Part shown: piece after piece, positions 37,901 to 46,210 of the stretch
Numbering within the stretch: position 1 is the stretch's first letter
Layout of the letters: each line of letters opens with the position of its first letter
Origin: an uncultured Psychroserpens sp.
GTDB taxonomy: Bacteria > Bacteroidota > Bacteroidia > Flavobacteriales > Flavobacteriaceae
Direction of reading: 5' to 3'
NCBI GenBank assembly: GCA_947489585.1
Contig: CANLEE010000001.1
Location: 862,946 to 926,945 of the forward strand
DNA: 64,000 nt
Notes under the pieces: model-generated
What the model was told of the DNA's origin: nothing
The model's input: the letters and a program-made list of their open reading frames with translations, nothing else
The model's database searches: none
Made by a program: the position numbers and the translations under genes

Positions 37901-39498
37901 ATGGTGTTAAGGCCTGAATCATTTGGTGTTCCGCTCTCATTGGTTAAACCCACAACTACGCGATGATCTGTATCTGGAACTGTCCATTGAATAAAACCAT
38001 CTCCAACAATTTTTCCCTCGCTCACAAACCCAGCATCCCAACTACTTGAAGTAGTACTTTTTTCTAATGTATTATTTAATTCGGTAAGATTGGTTGTCTC
38101 ATCTAAATTATAAGATGCCTCATAAGGATTTGAGGCATCCCATTCATAATCATCATAATAATTAATGGTGTATACATCTATATATTCACTAGGGATAACT
38201 CTATTTGTATAATAGACATCTGTACCATAAACATCTGTAGTAATTGAAAGTTTATCTTCAGTAATAAAAATAGCAGCATCCACATCTTCTTGCAACTCCA
38301 ATCGACCAGAATTATCATGTGAGTCTGGTGGTGTAAAATTGTGCTTTCCTGTATAAATAACTCGGTCAAGTTTGTCATATTTAGTAAATAACCAATCATC
38401 ATTGGTTCTTAAATTGGCATCTTGTGTTAAGACTGGACGATCTAAAACATCATATACGATATATTCCCAGTCTTTTTGCGGTATCTTTTTCTCTACTAAT
38501 CGATTTCTCTCATCATAACGATATTGATAGCAAAATTTATCTAATACCGTCTGTACAATTGCATTGTTGGTATCTAAAATGTTATCAGACCCTTCTGGAG
38601 ATAACACAAATGTGAGATTTCCAAGATCATCATATACATAATAGGTATCGTGACTTAGTTCTTCTTCATTAGATTCGATAGTACCATTGCTATTTAAATC
38701 TGAATCAGAATAGGTGCGTTTAAGTATGACTTGTCCTTGTTTGTTTTTGAATTCTTCGGTTGTATGATTATTTCCATCATTTGTATCCCAATTCTCATCT
38801 TTGGTAATTGTTTTATACAATTCACTAGAATAGTAATGTCCATCAAAAGCTAATACAGGCTCATCAAATCCATTAACTGTCACGTGGCTAACATCAAACA
38901 AGATAACATTATCATTATTAGCATTGGTTGGATTAGCGATATCAAAGGTATTGGTTTGATACTCTAATCTAATGGTATGCTCATTGCCAAGTTTCCAATC
39001 TTCTCCAGGTGATGCTTGTTCTAATACCCTATTAAGAGGTGAGGCTTCAAAGGTTTTTTCTGAATAGGCATTAACATCTGATACTGTTGCCCAAAGTTCC
39101 TCAGTATATTTTTGATGATAATAATTCTTTATATCTGTATCTACAAGTATAGTGTTGTCTAAAACATTGAGTGCTGTGGTCGTTAACGTATTATAGGTAG
39201 GAAGATACTCTTTTACCTGACGTCCTAAAATATCATACATAAAAGGAGTTACTATGTTTTCTTTGTTACCTCCTGCTTGTTTGGCTATAGACTGTTTGGG
39301 CCTTCCAAGACCATCTAAATAGGTGATGGTTTCTATTTTATTATCATCAGTGAGTAATACAGTCGTTCCTTTTTGATTTAAGCCATCATCGGTCTTAACT
39401 TTATAAGTCGTTGTCTTTACATAATTCTCTGTTGCGGTTTGTGCCAATACCAAGGCTGACACTAAAACAAATGCGATTGTGGTTATAACTGTTTTCAT
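34933..39498 (-). CDS. DUF6443/RHS polymorphic toxin with unknown tip
   Basis: A 1,521-residue exported RHS protein. Signal peptide 1-19 (FVLVSALVLAQ); DUF6443-like start (TTTYKVKTDDGLNQ, TYLDGLGRPKQSI, MYDILGRQVKEYLP). YD/RHS repeats follow, interrupted by two similar lectin-like inserts (about 470-620 and 745-905). The RHS core is at about 1,209-1,285 (YYPFGLKHKGYNN, SEELGYNMLEFKYRHYDPS, FFAVDPLAEHYSYN), where the usual DPDG end is replaced by LGVELEG. The 230-residue tip has an Ala-rich helical part and an end with KVVFNSGKRTTGANPGK; I cannot name the toxin. The small downstream gene is the likely immunity gene, and the upstream gene, 11 bp away, is the shell partner. Confidence 0.9.
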   Translation of the reverse strand: MKTVITTIAFVLVSALVLAQTATENYVKTTTYKVKTDDGLNQKGTTVLLTDDNKIETITYLDGLGRPKQSIAKQAGGNKENIVTPFMYDILGRQVKEYLPTYNTLTTTALNVLDNTILVDTDIKNYYHQKYTEELWATVSDVNAYSEKTFEASPLNRVLEQASPGEDWKLGNEHTIRLEYQTNTFDIANPTNANNDNVILFDVSHVTVNGFDEPVLAFDGHYYSSELYKTITKDENWDTNDGNNHTTEEFKNKQGQVILKRTYSDSDLNSNGTIESNEEELSHDTYYVYDDLGNLTFVLSPEGSDNILDTNNAIVQTVLDKFCYQYRYDERNRLVEKKIPQKDWEYIVYDVLDRPVLTQDANLRTNDDWLFTKYDKLDRVIYTGKHNFTPPDSHDNSGRLELQEDVDAAIFITEDKLSITTDVYGTDVYYTNRVIPSEYIDVYTINYYDDYEWDASNPYEASYNLDETTNLTELNNTLEKSTTSSSWDAGFVSEGKIVGDGFIQWTVPDTDHRVVVGLTNESGTPNDSGLNTINYGLYTRGTTNRVLIRENGFTKNIATTYYQPGDVFKVERSGTQILYKQNGVVVASSEIASTGVLVGDSSFYDPNTIIEDVHIGYSALGQNFTQSTTGLATGSLVRVLGTSNWIINRLLYDEKGRAIHTNSENEYLVTSDVSSNLLDFVGKNLKTHQTHRMNSKNPIVLEDNFIYDHQDRLIRQVQKINNDSYQLIAKQNYDELGQLKMKQVGAELLDLGTYVNNTGLNVSGNIITKNTGTNGAWDRGLTVQEHLDGDGYVSFAPYRANYTFACGLSYTTDFISYTNIRYAIQINSSGAVSIHESGTNLGDKTNYVAGDIFMVERRGDTIFYLKNGEVFYVSTVQTSGNIMRGDVAIYSRGGKLKNLVVVNLEDELQEVDYVYNVRGWLKEINDVDNLGNDLFGFKLNYNTKENNNSKVLFNGNISETYWSTASEDPSTILLESQIKRGYSYNYDALNRILTADFEKTSGENQTLLYDLSVIGYDKNGNINALKRTGVNDSGQFMDDMDSLTYSYDGNQLTDILESGNNAYGFKEASVQSTDYTYDANGNMTQDLNKKIASISYNHLNLPTFIVSSDSNEGHLYYIYDATGVKLEKRVEPYSGTITATYYAGNYIYEKTGTEEALKFFSQPEGYIEPNTNGGFDYTYQYKDHLGNIRLAYNDSNSDGSISTSEIIEENNYYPFGLKHKGYNNVINGAEYKYKTYQGQEISEELGYNMLEFKYRHYDPSTGRFFAVDPLAEHYSYNSTYAFQENKLGLGVELEGLEMVQFPVYGKDVTSVDLVRTQEASRVANTVAAVGQLAMVAPVVVSAVGTETTTVFVANELKDEALSRATNGASDYLDLTKMAWKGLKNLAEFGAKKLFGKADNVAGALSSSVDDAKGAFTKSGGAGKLEGLKIDDADGDFMQISGNFDGTDFAFQGNISVSDGVLTIDGGDFEGALGVSGFREALASFGKASNVEKVVFNSGKRTTGANPGKVISVEANVKDYFE

Positions 39499-39509
39499 TG
39501 TTCTATAGT

Positions 39510-42500
39510 TTAGTATTGGTTTTTATAGTTATATTCATTCTGGCTCAAGATGTTATTCTCATGATCTCTAATCTCTTTGAGCCTATTAAAAGCATCATAA
39601 TAATAGGTCATCGTATAACCTCTGGCATCTGTCATTTTGGTGATTCCTACCATTGGATCATACTCGTATATTGAAATTTGAGTATCAGGATAATCATCCA
39701 TTAACTCCTCTATTTGAGTTGATGTTAAACCTCCATTTCCTAAATCGAAAGCACCTAATGTTGTTACAATTTCAGAATACGTAACATCTATGAGTTTAGC
39801 AACCGGATACATCTCGTTATAACCCCATATATAACTTATAGAGATCCCATCTTCTTTACTAACTTCAAGTAAGTTCCCATAATCATCATATTTAATAAAT
39901 TGAATTCGAGCTTCTGGAGTATTACCTCCTGCAGCAACTTTTATCGTTTGTGGAAATATTTGATTTGGAGAAAATAAATGAAACATATTATGAGTCTCAC
40001 TTAACTTAACCGTGTTTTTATACGTTTCTGTCTCTAAAACCTCATTAATCTTATTTAAATCTTTAAGTTGATCTCTTATTACAGTTGAATTACCTCCTGT
40101 TAAAGCTGCTCCAACTGGATAATAGTATTTGGTTTGTATATGTTGTTCAATTCCAGATTCGTCATAATAATTATCAGTTTGACTAATTTGAAAATTTTGA
40201 GTGTTATATAGAAAAGTTTGACGCGACTCTATATAGGGCGGACTACTTTGGTCGACGTTAAAATATTCTTTTGTTACAGTTTGGGTAAGTTGTGCCCATC
40301 CAGATTTTACATTATCGGTTATTGAAGCAAAAGGCACATTTGTGCAGACACCATTTCCAAAATAACATGGTTGATCATTGGTATCTTTTGGAATAAGCGA
40401 AGCTTCTGGACTCGCCGTTACCCAATTAGCATAATCTGAATAAAATTGTTTAAACTCGCAACTACTCTCATTATACAGTCGAAAAGTTGGAGCAATATCT
40501 GCATCAATGAAATCATATGTATTTACAACTTCACTTAGTTTTCCTGGAGGTTCTGTACCTGGCGTATACGGTGTTGTATTGTGTTTAAACACTTGTTTCT
40601 TAAGTAGCAGTCCTCGCTTATAATCTATATGAGCTGCAGGCGCATAAGGGAAGCTAAATACATTAGTAGCATTTGCATAATCCTGAGCCGATGTAAAGGT
40701 ATATCTTGTAAAGCCATTGTTTTCCTCTGAGACATTAACCGTTTTATATCCTACATATGCCCCTTGAGATAATTCTACATTAGGCGCTTTTATTTCTACC
40801 GCATACTCTAATGTTTGCGGTAGAAATGAACTAACTTGGTTATCTGCGGTTGTAAACAAATACCTTTTATAAATTTGACTATAGCTTTTAGACAGCCCTA
40901 GTATATCTCCATCTACTGTACCAGATGATTTAGAGTTAGTAGTGTCAGTAGCTTCAGTATAACTAAATGAAATTTTACGAGCTGGTGTGACATCTGTGAC
41001 TTTATCCTTAAAAATAATATCTTTAATTCTTACGCCTCCACCATAAACAAACCTAGATATATTAGATTCATAGTCTTTTACATTAAAACATACTCCAAAA
41101 TCTAAGTAAAGGCAACTCGGAGTGAAAAATGAATAGTATCGTATTTCATAAGTACCAGCATCAAGTTCAAAATGAACTTCTTCCTTATCTAGCCTAATCG
41201 TATTTTCATAGTTGTTATTTGGATCTGCACTTGTAATCTTTAAATATGAATCAAAAAGTACATCCTCTGATTTATTACTACTACTATTACATGTACCATA
41301 AGTAATGCTATAAGTTCCTCTCTTATACACCACTTCTTGTGTGTGATTAATAATAAGTGTCTCGTAATTAGTTGAACCAGCTGGAACATTATCAGTGCTA
41401 TCAAAAGTATAGGATATATCTCCTCCTGCGACCCAATTGTCTGGATTGTGTTCCTGATAAAAATCATCTGGAAGTGCAATTGCAAAATTATCATCATTAC
41501 CCTGAGGAGGGCTAGTACTCCCTAATTGTATTTTACTTTGGTAAGTAATCGTATTGTGCTCGAAAATAAATTCTTTAACACCACCTGTTGGGTACGTGAT
41601 TTTTTTAAGTAATCCTTTTTTTATGGCTTCTTTATCAAAGTTTGATCGATAACATGTATTATTTGCAATACCTCCTGCTCCATCATTATAACCCCAATTA
41701 TCACTTGACGAATCAAATACTGGCAAGCTGTTTTTATCTGTATAGTCCAACACATAGTCCTGTGATATTCCACCAGCTGTTTCGGTAATTTTTTCTAACC
41801 ATAACCGATCATTGTTAGTGTCATCATGACTGAAATCAAATGTTTTTAAAACAGAATTGTCTTGTTTTTTTATATCAATCTTTTTTAAAATCGCTCCTTT
41901 TCCTAGTTCAGATTCTGGATGTGTAGTCGTTAAAAAATCAAAAACTACACTTGGTAATTGATCATCTCTAAAATAGATGTTCGTTAGTTTTTTAGTATTA
42001 CCATAGGTGGTAACAATCGATTTAGTCGATTTTGGATTCATAATACCCGAATTATACGAATTAGCAATCAAGGCATTATAATGTGATGGTCTATCTACAA
42101 CCTCATAATTGCTATATGAAATTGAATTTTTAAACTCTTCATATACTGAAGTGTAATTAAACGTTGCTAAGGTTTGAGCATTACTCGTTTCTATTTTTGA
42201 AAGATGCCAAGCACTCCTGTTTTGCATTGTAGATGAAGATGTTCCTGGGTCACCATTAAATTTTGTGATTGCTGTTACAGTTTCTGATGTCATGTTTTCT
42301 TGAACATCAAAGAAGTACTTATTCCCTTTTGTATCGGTTAAAATGAAGCCATGCAATTCATAGGTACTTAGATCATAGTCTAATTCTATTGCTATAGCTT
42401 GATTCTTGGTTAGAAGTTCTGCTTTAAGAGGTATATTAACATCAGTAAAATCCTTAACTATTACAAAGCGTCCAGTAATCCCTAAAAAATTAAATTGAAA

Positions 42501-42995
42501 TAAGTCTAATTGGTAATCATACAAGTCATCTGGATCTCCACTGGCTTTCCAAAGAAACTCCTGCTGATCAATTGAAGGGTTTGTACTATTATAATTCCAA
42601 AAATCACTATTATGAAAAACACCAGTTCCATTAAGTGGCGATCCAAAACCATCTCTCTTTTCATCAGGCAAACCTCTTACAGTCCTAGATATTACTCCTC
42701 CAGCATTTAAACTCCAACCAGTGCCTACCCAACTTGAACGGTTATTTATTTTAATCCCTTGGGTGTTATAACTCAAGGCGATATTAATCCCTATGCCATT
42801 GTTTAACGCTTTGCTATAAAGCGGAATGGAAATGTTGGGCTGACCTGTATAATGACTTACAGGTACTTCTTCAAACTGCATTAAATTGGCTACAGTTGGC
42901 GAGGGTGGAATGACTTCTGGCAGTTCTTGACCATAAACGCTTAAGGTCATTAAAACCATAAGCATTTTAAAAACAGATGCTACAAAATTTTTCAT
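39510..42995 (-). CDS. RHS/YD-repeat shell partner protein
   Basis: A 1,161-residue exported protein, first of the RHS operon. Start at ATG 42995 (an in-frame TTG is 3 bp earlier); signal peptide (VFKMLMVLMTLSVYGQ). The N-terminal region is typical of Bacteroidota proteins preceding RHS toxins (FEEVPVSHYTGQPNISIPLY, SSWVGTGWSLNAGGVISRTV), like the SpvB/TcB part of toxin complexes. Beta-rich YD-type sequence continues to the C-terminus (YEYDPMVGITKMTDARGYTM, YYYDAFNRLKEIRDHENNIL). It contains no toxic tip. I infer that it forms the first half of a split TcB/TcC-like shell with the protein encoded next. Confidence 0.85.
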   Translation of the reverse strand: MKNFVASVFKMLMVLMTLSVYGQELPEVIPPSPTVANLMQFEEVPVSHYTGQPNISIPLYSKALNNGIGINIALSYNTQGIKINNRSSWVGTGWSLNAGGVISRTVRGLPDEKRDGFGSPLNGTGVFHNSDFWNYNSTNPSIDQQEFLWKASGDPDDLYDYQLDLFQFNFLGITGRFVIVKDFTDVNIPLKAELLTKNQAIAIELDYDLSTYELHGFILTDTKGNKYFFDVQENMTSETVTAITKFNGDPGTSSSTMQNRSAWHLSKIETSNAQTLATFNYTSVYEEFKNSISYSNYEVVDRPSHYNALIANSYNSGIMNPKSTKSIVTTYGNTKKLTNIYFRDDQLPSVVFDFLTTTHPESELGKGAILKKIDIKKQDNSVLKTFDFSHDDTNNDRLWLEKITETAGGISQDYVLDYTDKNSLPVFDSSSDNWGYNDGAGGIANNTCYRSNFDKEAIKKGLLKKITYPTGGVKEFIFEHNTITYQSKIQLGSTSPPQGNDDNFAIALPDDFYQEHNPDNWVAGGDISYTFDSTDNVPAGSTNYETLIINHTQEVVYKRGTYSITYGTCNSSSNKSEDVLFDSYLKITSADPNNNYENTIRLDKEEVHFELDAGTYEIRYYSFFTPSCLYLDFGVCFNVKDYESNISRFVYGGGVRIKDIIFKDKVTDVTPARKISFSYTEATDTTNSKSSGTVDGDILGLSKSYSQIYKRYLFTTADNQVSSFLPQTLEYAVEIKAPNVELSQGAYVGYKTVNVSEENNGFTRYTFTSAQDYANATNVFSFPYAPAAHIDYKRGLLLKKQVFKHNTTPYTPGTEPPGKLSEVVNTYDFIDADIAPTFRLYNESSCEFKQFYSDYANWVTASPEASLIPKDTNDQPCYFGNGVCTNVPFASITDNVKSGWAQLTQTVTKEYFNVDQSSPPYIESRQTFLYNTQNFQISQTDNYYDESGIEQHIQTKYYYPVGAALTGGNSTVIRDQLKDLNKINEVLETETYKNTVKLSETHNMFHLFSPNQIFPQTIKVAAGGNTPEARIQFIKYDDYGNLLEVSKEDGISISYIWGYNEMYPVAKLIDVTYSEIVTTLGAFDLGNGGLTSTQIEELMDDYPDTQISIYEYDPMVGITKMTDARGYTMTYYYDAFNRLKEIRDHENNILSQNEYNYKNQY

Positions 42996-43128
42996 CAAAA
43001 AGTTAGTTTAATAGTTAATGGAATTACAAAACATATCTCTATTTGTTATAGAAATTATTTAGCAGTTTTGTATCTTAATTGTTGCTCATAAAATTATTAA
43101 TGAACTGAAACCTTTTACAAAGCATTAA

Positions 43129-43159
43129 GCTTTAACTTTTAAAGCGAAATGCTTTAATT
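43129..43159. promoter_or_regulatory. 31-bp operator-like element, copy 1
   Basis: The element has three half-sites, GCTTTAA, TAAAGC and AATGCTTT, in the divergent region between the RHS operon and the secretion operon, 66 bp before the start at 43226. A copy matching at 24 of 31 positions, with the same spacing, lies at 54123-54153 ahead of the second secretion operon. An extra arm AAAGCATT (43119-43126) pairs with AATGCTTT (43148-43155), so this copy could also form a nested hairpin. Confidence 0.6.
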
Positions 43160-43225
43160 TTTTCTGAATCCCTCTAGTATCTTAGTAACTGTAAATATTA
43201 ATCTTAACAATTTTATTTACATACT

Positions 43226-43903
43226 ATGAGCAAACATATAAACGTCTTAATAGTAGAAGACGAACCTCTAATAATAGGCCTATTAGAGACCATGCTTAAT
43301 CAAATAAGCGAAAACAATGGTTTATTAGATTTCAATGTAAGATCTGTAATGAACTGTGATTCAGCCTGCAATGAAATCAAGAGATCCATCAGCAATGAGG
43401 CTTTCGATTTAGTATTCTTGGATATTAATATCCCAGCATCAACTGACAAGAAACTTCTTTGCGGTGAGGATGTTGGAATTGAGTTAAAAAATCTATTTCC
43501 CAATGTAAAGATTGTTGTTTTAACATCTCATAGTAACAATTATAGATTGAACAGTATACTTAAGTCTTTAAACCCCGAAGGTTTTATTGTTAAAGCTGAA
43601 ATAGATTTTGAAAAACTAAAAAATGCAATCATTGGAATCATTAATGAAGAACCGTATTACAGTAAAACTATTTTACAATTATTAAGGCGTCACCTACTCA
43701 ACGATTTTGTATTAGACAGAACTGACAGACAATTACTATATCAGATATCCAAAGGAGCAAAAATGAAAAACCTTTTGAAAAAAATCCCATTGTCTAAGAG
43801 TGCAATCGAATACAGAAAGAGGCACTTAAAAGAAGTTTTCGATGTTGAAAATGGAGATGATTTAGACTTAATAACTAAAGCCGAAGAATGTGGATATATA
43901 TAG
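43226..43903 (+). CDS. Response regulator heading the secretion operon
   Basis: A 225-residue response regulator. The receiver domain (about 5-135) has E11-D12, phospho-acceptor Asp66 (LVFLDINIP), Thr/Ser (VVLTSHS) and Lys (IVKAEID). A helical C-terminal domain (about 155-225, DRTDRQLLYQISKGAKMKNL, SKSAIEYRKRHLKEVF) looks like a LuxR/NarL-type helix-turn-helix. The 3' end overlaps the pseudopilin gene by 14 bp, so regulator and machine are co-expressed. No kinase is nearby. It is the natural candidate to bind the 31-bp element at both operons. Confidence 0.88.
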   Translation: MSKHINVLIVEDEPLIIGLLETMLNQISENNGLLDFNVRSVMNCDSACNEIKRSISNEAFDLVFLDINIPASTDKKLLCGEDVGIELKNLFPNVKIVVLTSHSNNYRLNSILKSLNPEGFIVKAEIDFEKLKNAIIGIINEEPYYSKTILQLLRRHLLNDFVLDRTDRQLLYQISKGAKMKNLLKKIPLSKSAIEYRKRHLKEVFDVENGDDLDLITKAEECGYI

Positions 43904-44312
43904 ACAACACAAATTGAAAATAAAAGTAAAAGCCTTTAACCTTCAAGAAATACTCATCGTATTGTTGATTATAGGCGTGTTTATGCTTATCGCATTACCT
44001 AACCTTATGCCATTAGTTGCCAAAGCAAAAAGTGTTGAGGCTCAAATACAGTTGAAATACATATACAATAATCAAACGTCTCATCGATACCTCTATTCTA
44101 AATACACAACAGATTTATATGAATTAGATTTTGAGGCTCCAAAAACAGTTAAAGCTAATGGCACTGCTAATTATGTTTACGACATATTAAGCGCAGACAA
44201 CACCAATTTCATAGCAAGAGCAACTGCAATAACCGATTTTGATGGTGATGGCATTTTTAATGTATGGGAAATCGATCAAAATGGTGCGCCTAAACAAATA
44301 ATCAAAGATTAA
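43890..44312 (+). CDS. Major pseudopilin (GspG-like)
   Basis: A 140-residue type IV pilin-like protein. It starts at GTG inside the response regulator gene. A short basic leader ends in the prepilin peptidase site VKA|FNLQE, with Glu at +5, followed by the hydrophobic helix ILIVLLIIGVFMLIALPNL. The C-terminal part carries DFDGDGIFNVWEID, reminiscent of the calcium-binding end of GspG. The motif and its position between a regulator and a prepilin peptidase support a role as the main pseudopilus subunit. Ala rather than Gly at -1 is unusual but known. Confidence 0.85.
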   Translation: MDIYRQHKLKIKVKAFNLQEILIVLLIIGVFMLIALPNLMPLVAKAKSVEAQIQLKYIYNNQTSHRYLYSKYTTDLYELDFEAPKTVKANGTANYVYDILSADNTNFIARATAITDFDGDGIFNVWEIDQNGAPKQIIKD

Positions 44313-44791
44313 TGATAATAATCAAAATCATATTAATAGTGACTTTCGCTCTGATTTTCTATCAAGATTATAAAGAGCGAATGGTGTATTGGTTTTTATT
44401 TCCCCTTGTGGGGCTCTGCGCTGGGTATTTGTATTATAATAGTACACCTTTAGAGCTATTTATCTCATCAGTAGTTCTTAACTTTTGCTTTGTTTTAATC
44501 CTTTTACTTCTTTTAAAAATAATTGTAAACCTATTATTCAAAAAAAAATTTAATGTTGCTACAGGTTTAGGAGATGTGCTGCTTTTTTTAAGTCTAGCTT
44601 TCACCTTCTCTACATATTCTTTTTATGTCATTTTTGCGTTTGGTTTAATTTTTACAACCATCACTCATCTATTCCTTAAAAAATATTACAAAATACAGCA
44701 TGTACCCACAGCTGGCTACATGAGTATCTTTTTCGGATTATCCTATATCATTTTTTGGACTGGAATCAATAATTCTTTATACGCTATTTGA
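44312..44791 (+). CDS. Prepilin peptidase (A24 family, short form)
   Basis: A 159-residue inner-membrane aspartic protease that matures pseudopilins. The two catalytic aspartates are Asp19 (FYQDYKER) and Asp88 in the GxGD motif (TGLGDVLLF), each at a membrane helix. It lacks the N-terminal methyltransferase domain of GspO/PilD, as in short TadV/FlaK-like forms. It shares its first base with the last base of the pseudopilin gene and is 1 bp from the ATPase gene, so the operon is tight. Confidence 0.88.
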   Translation: MIIIKIILIVTFALIFYQDYKERMVYWFLFPLVGLCAGYLYYNSTPLELFISSVVLNFCFVLILLLLLKIIVNLLFKKKFNVATGLGDVLLFLSLAFTFSTYSFYVIFAFGLIFTTITHLFLKKYYKIQHVPTAGYMSIFFGLSYIIFWTGINNSLYAI

Positions 44792-44792
44792 T

Positions 44793-46199
44793 ATGATTTT
44801 AGAAGACTTTCAAATACCTGTACACTTATCACAACTGATAAGTAGTGAACAAGCTTATCAGTATAAAATTATTCCTCAAGCAGAACATAGCAATCAACTT
44901 GTTTTTAAATCTGTTGATACTTCTGAATCCCTAAAACAAGAACTTCAAATCATACTCGGAAAAGACATACAACTCATTTCTGATTCCGAAGAAAACATAA
45001 ATCAATACTTGTCCTCTAACTATAGGTTAAAAAATCAATCTCGTTCGAAAGCCTTTAACTATTCATCAGATTTTTTAGAGCAATTATTGACCACAGCTAA
45101 AGCCATAGGGAGTAGTGATATTCATTTCGAAGCTTATGAAAACAGATGTCGTGTTCGATTTAGATTGGATGGTAAATTAAAAGAATACTTTATCATTAAT
45201 AAAGAAGACTATCCTATAATTATCAATAAGCTTAAAATAAAAGCAGGGTTGGATATTTCAGAAAAAAGGCTACCACAAGACGGTCGAATAACAATTAAAA
45301 CAACTGCTAATGAATTTGATATTAGAGTATCTTCTCTGCCCACACTTCATAGTGAAAAATTAGTACTCAGGATACTGAGCAAAGATGCAGATCATATTGA
45401 GCTGAACCATTTAGGGTTTTCTCGTGACGAGTTAACTATATACAAAGAAACCATCAAGAAACCCAATGGCATTGTTCTTATTTCTGGTCCTACAGGTTCA
45501 GGAAAAACAACGACGCTTTATGCTACATTAAAATTACTGAACAACGAAGAAAGAAATGTGCTAACGATTGAAGATCCTATTGAATATACGCTTGAAGGTA
45601 TCAACCAGGTACAGCTTAAGGAAAATATTGGGCTTGATTTCACAAGTACACTTCGTACCTTTTTAAGACAAGATCCTGATGTGATTATGGTTGGTGAAAT
45701 TCGAGATGCAAAAACCGCTAATATGGCAATTAGAGCGGCTTTAACAGGTCATTTGGTATTATCAACCATTCATACGAACTCTGCTTGGGCCACTATAACA
45801 CGATTGGTCGATATGGATATTCCGCCATTCCTTATTGCTAGCACTTTAAATGTAAGTGTTGCACAACGATTAGTTCGAAAATTATGCAATGCCTGTAAAG
45901 CGGAAAAAGCTATAGAAAAATCAGATTTTCCAAGTTCATTTGTGGCTCCAAAAGCACTTAATAAACAATCAATTCCTGTAGGATGTGACCATTGTTATTA
46001 TACAGGCTATTTAGGAAGAAAAGCCATTTATGAAATTATACCAATTACTAAGGCGTTAATCGTACATATCAAAAATAATAACTTAGAGATTGATAATTAT
46101 ATCACAGAACAAGGTATAGTGACTCTGAAAGACAATGCCATTAACCTCATTAAAAATGGGACTACCTCTATTGATGAAGTGTATTCACTATTAATTTAA
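44793..46199 (+). CDS. Type II/IV secretion assembly ATPase (GspE/PilB)
   Basis: A 468-residue hexameric ATPase that drives pseudopilus assembly at the inner membrane. Visible are SSDIHFEAYENRCRVRFRLDG (N2), Walker A GPTGSGKTT (about 231-239), the Asp box TIEDPIEY, Walker B DPDVIMVGEIRD, the His box TGHLVLSTIHTNSA and a four-Cys zinc motif (CNACKAEK ... CDHCYYTG). Length and motifs are those of GspE/PilB, not of the retraction ATPase PilT. It is followed after 11 bp by the secretin gene. Confidence 0.96.
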   Translation: MILEDFQIPVHLSQLISSEQAYQYKIIPQAEHSNQLVFKSVDTSESLKQELQIILGKDIQLISDSEENINQYLSSNYRLKNQSRSKAFNYSSDFLEQLLTTAKAIGSSDIHFEAYENRCRVRFRLDGKLKEYFIINKEDYPIIINKLKIKAGLDISEKRLPQDGRITIKTTANEFDIRVSSLPTLHSEKLVLRILSKDADHIELNHLGFSRDELTIYKETIKKPNGIVLISGPTGSGKTTTLYATLKLLNNEERNVLTIEDPIEYTLEGINQVQLKENIGLDFTSTLRTFLRQDPDVIMVGEIRDAKTANMAIRAALTGHLVLSTIHTNSAWATITRLVDMDIPPFLIASTLNVSVAQRLVRKLCNACKAEKAIEKSDFPSSFVAPKALNKQSIPVGCDHCYYTGYLGRKAIYEIIPITKALIVHIKNNNLEIDNYITEQGIVTLKDNAINLIKNGTTSIDEVYSLLI

Positions 46200-46210
46200 A
46201 AACAATTAAA

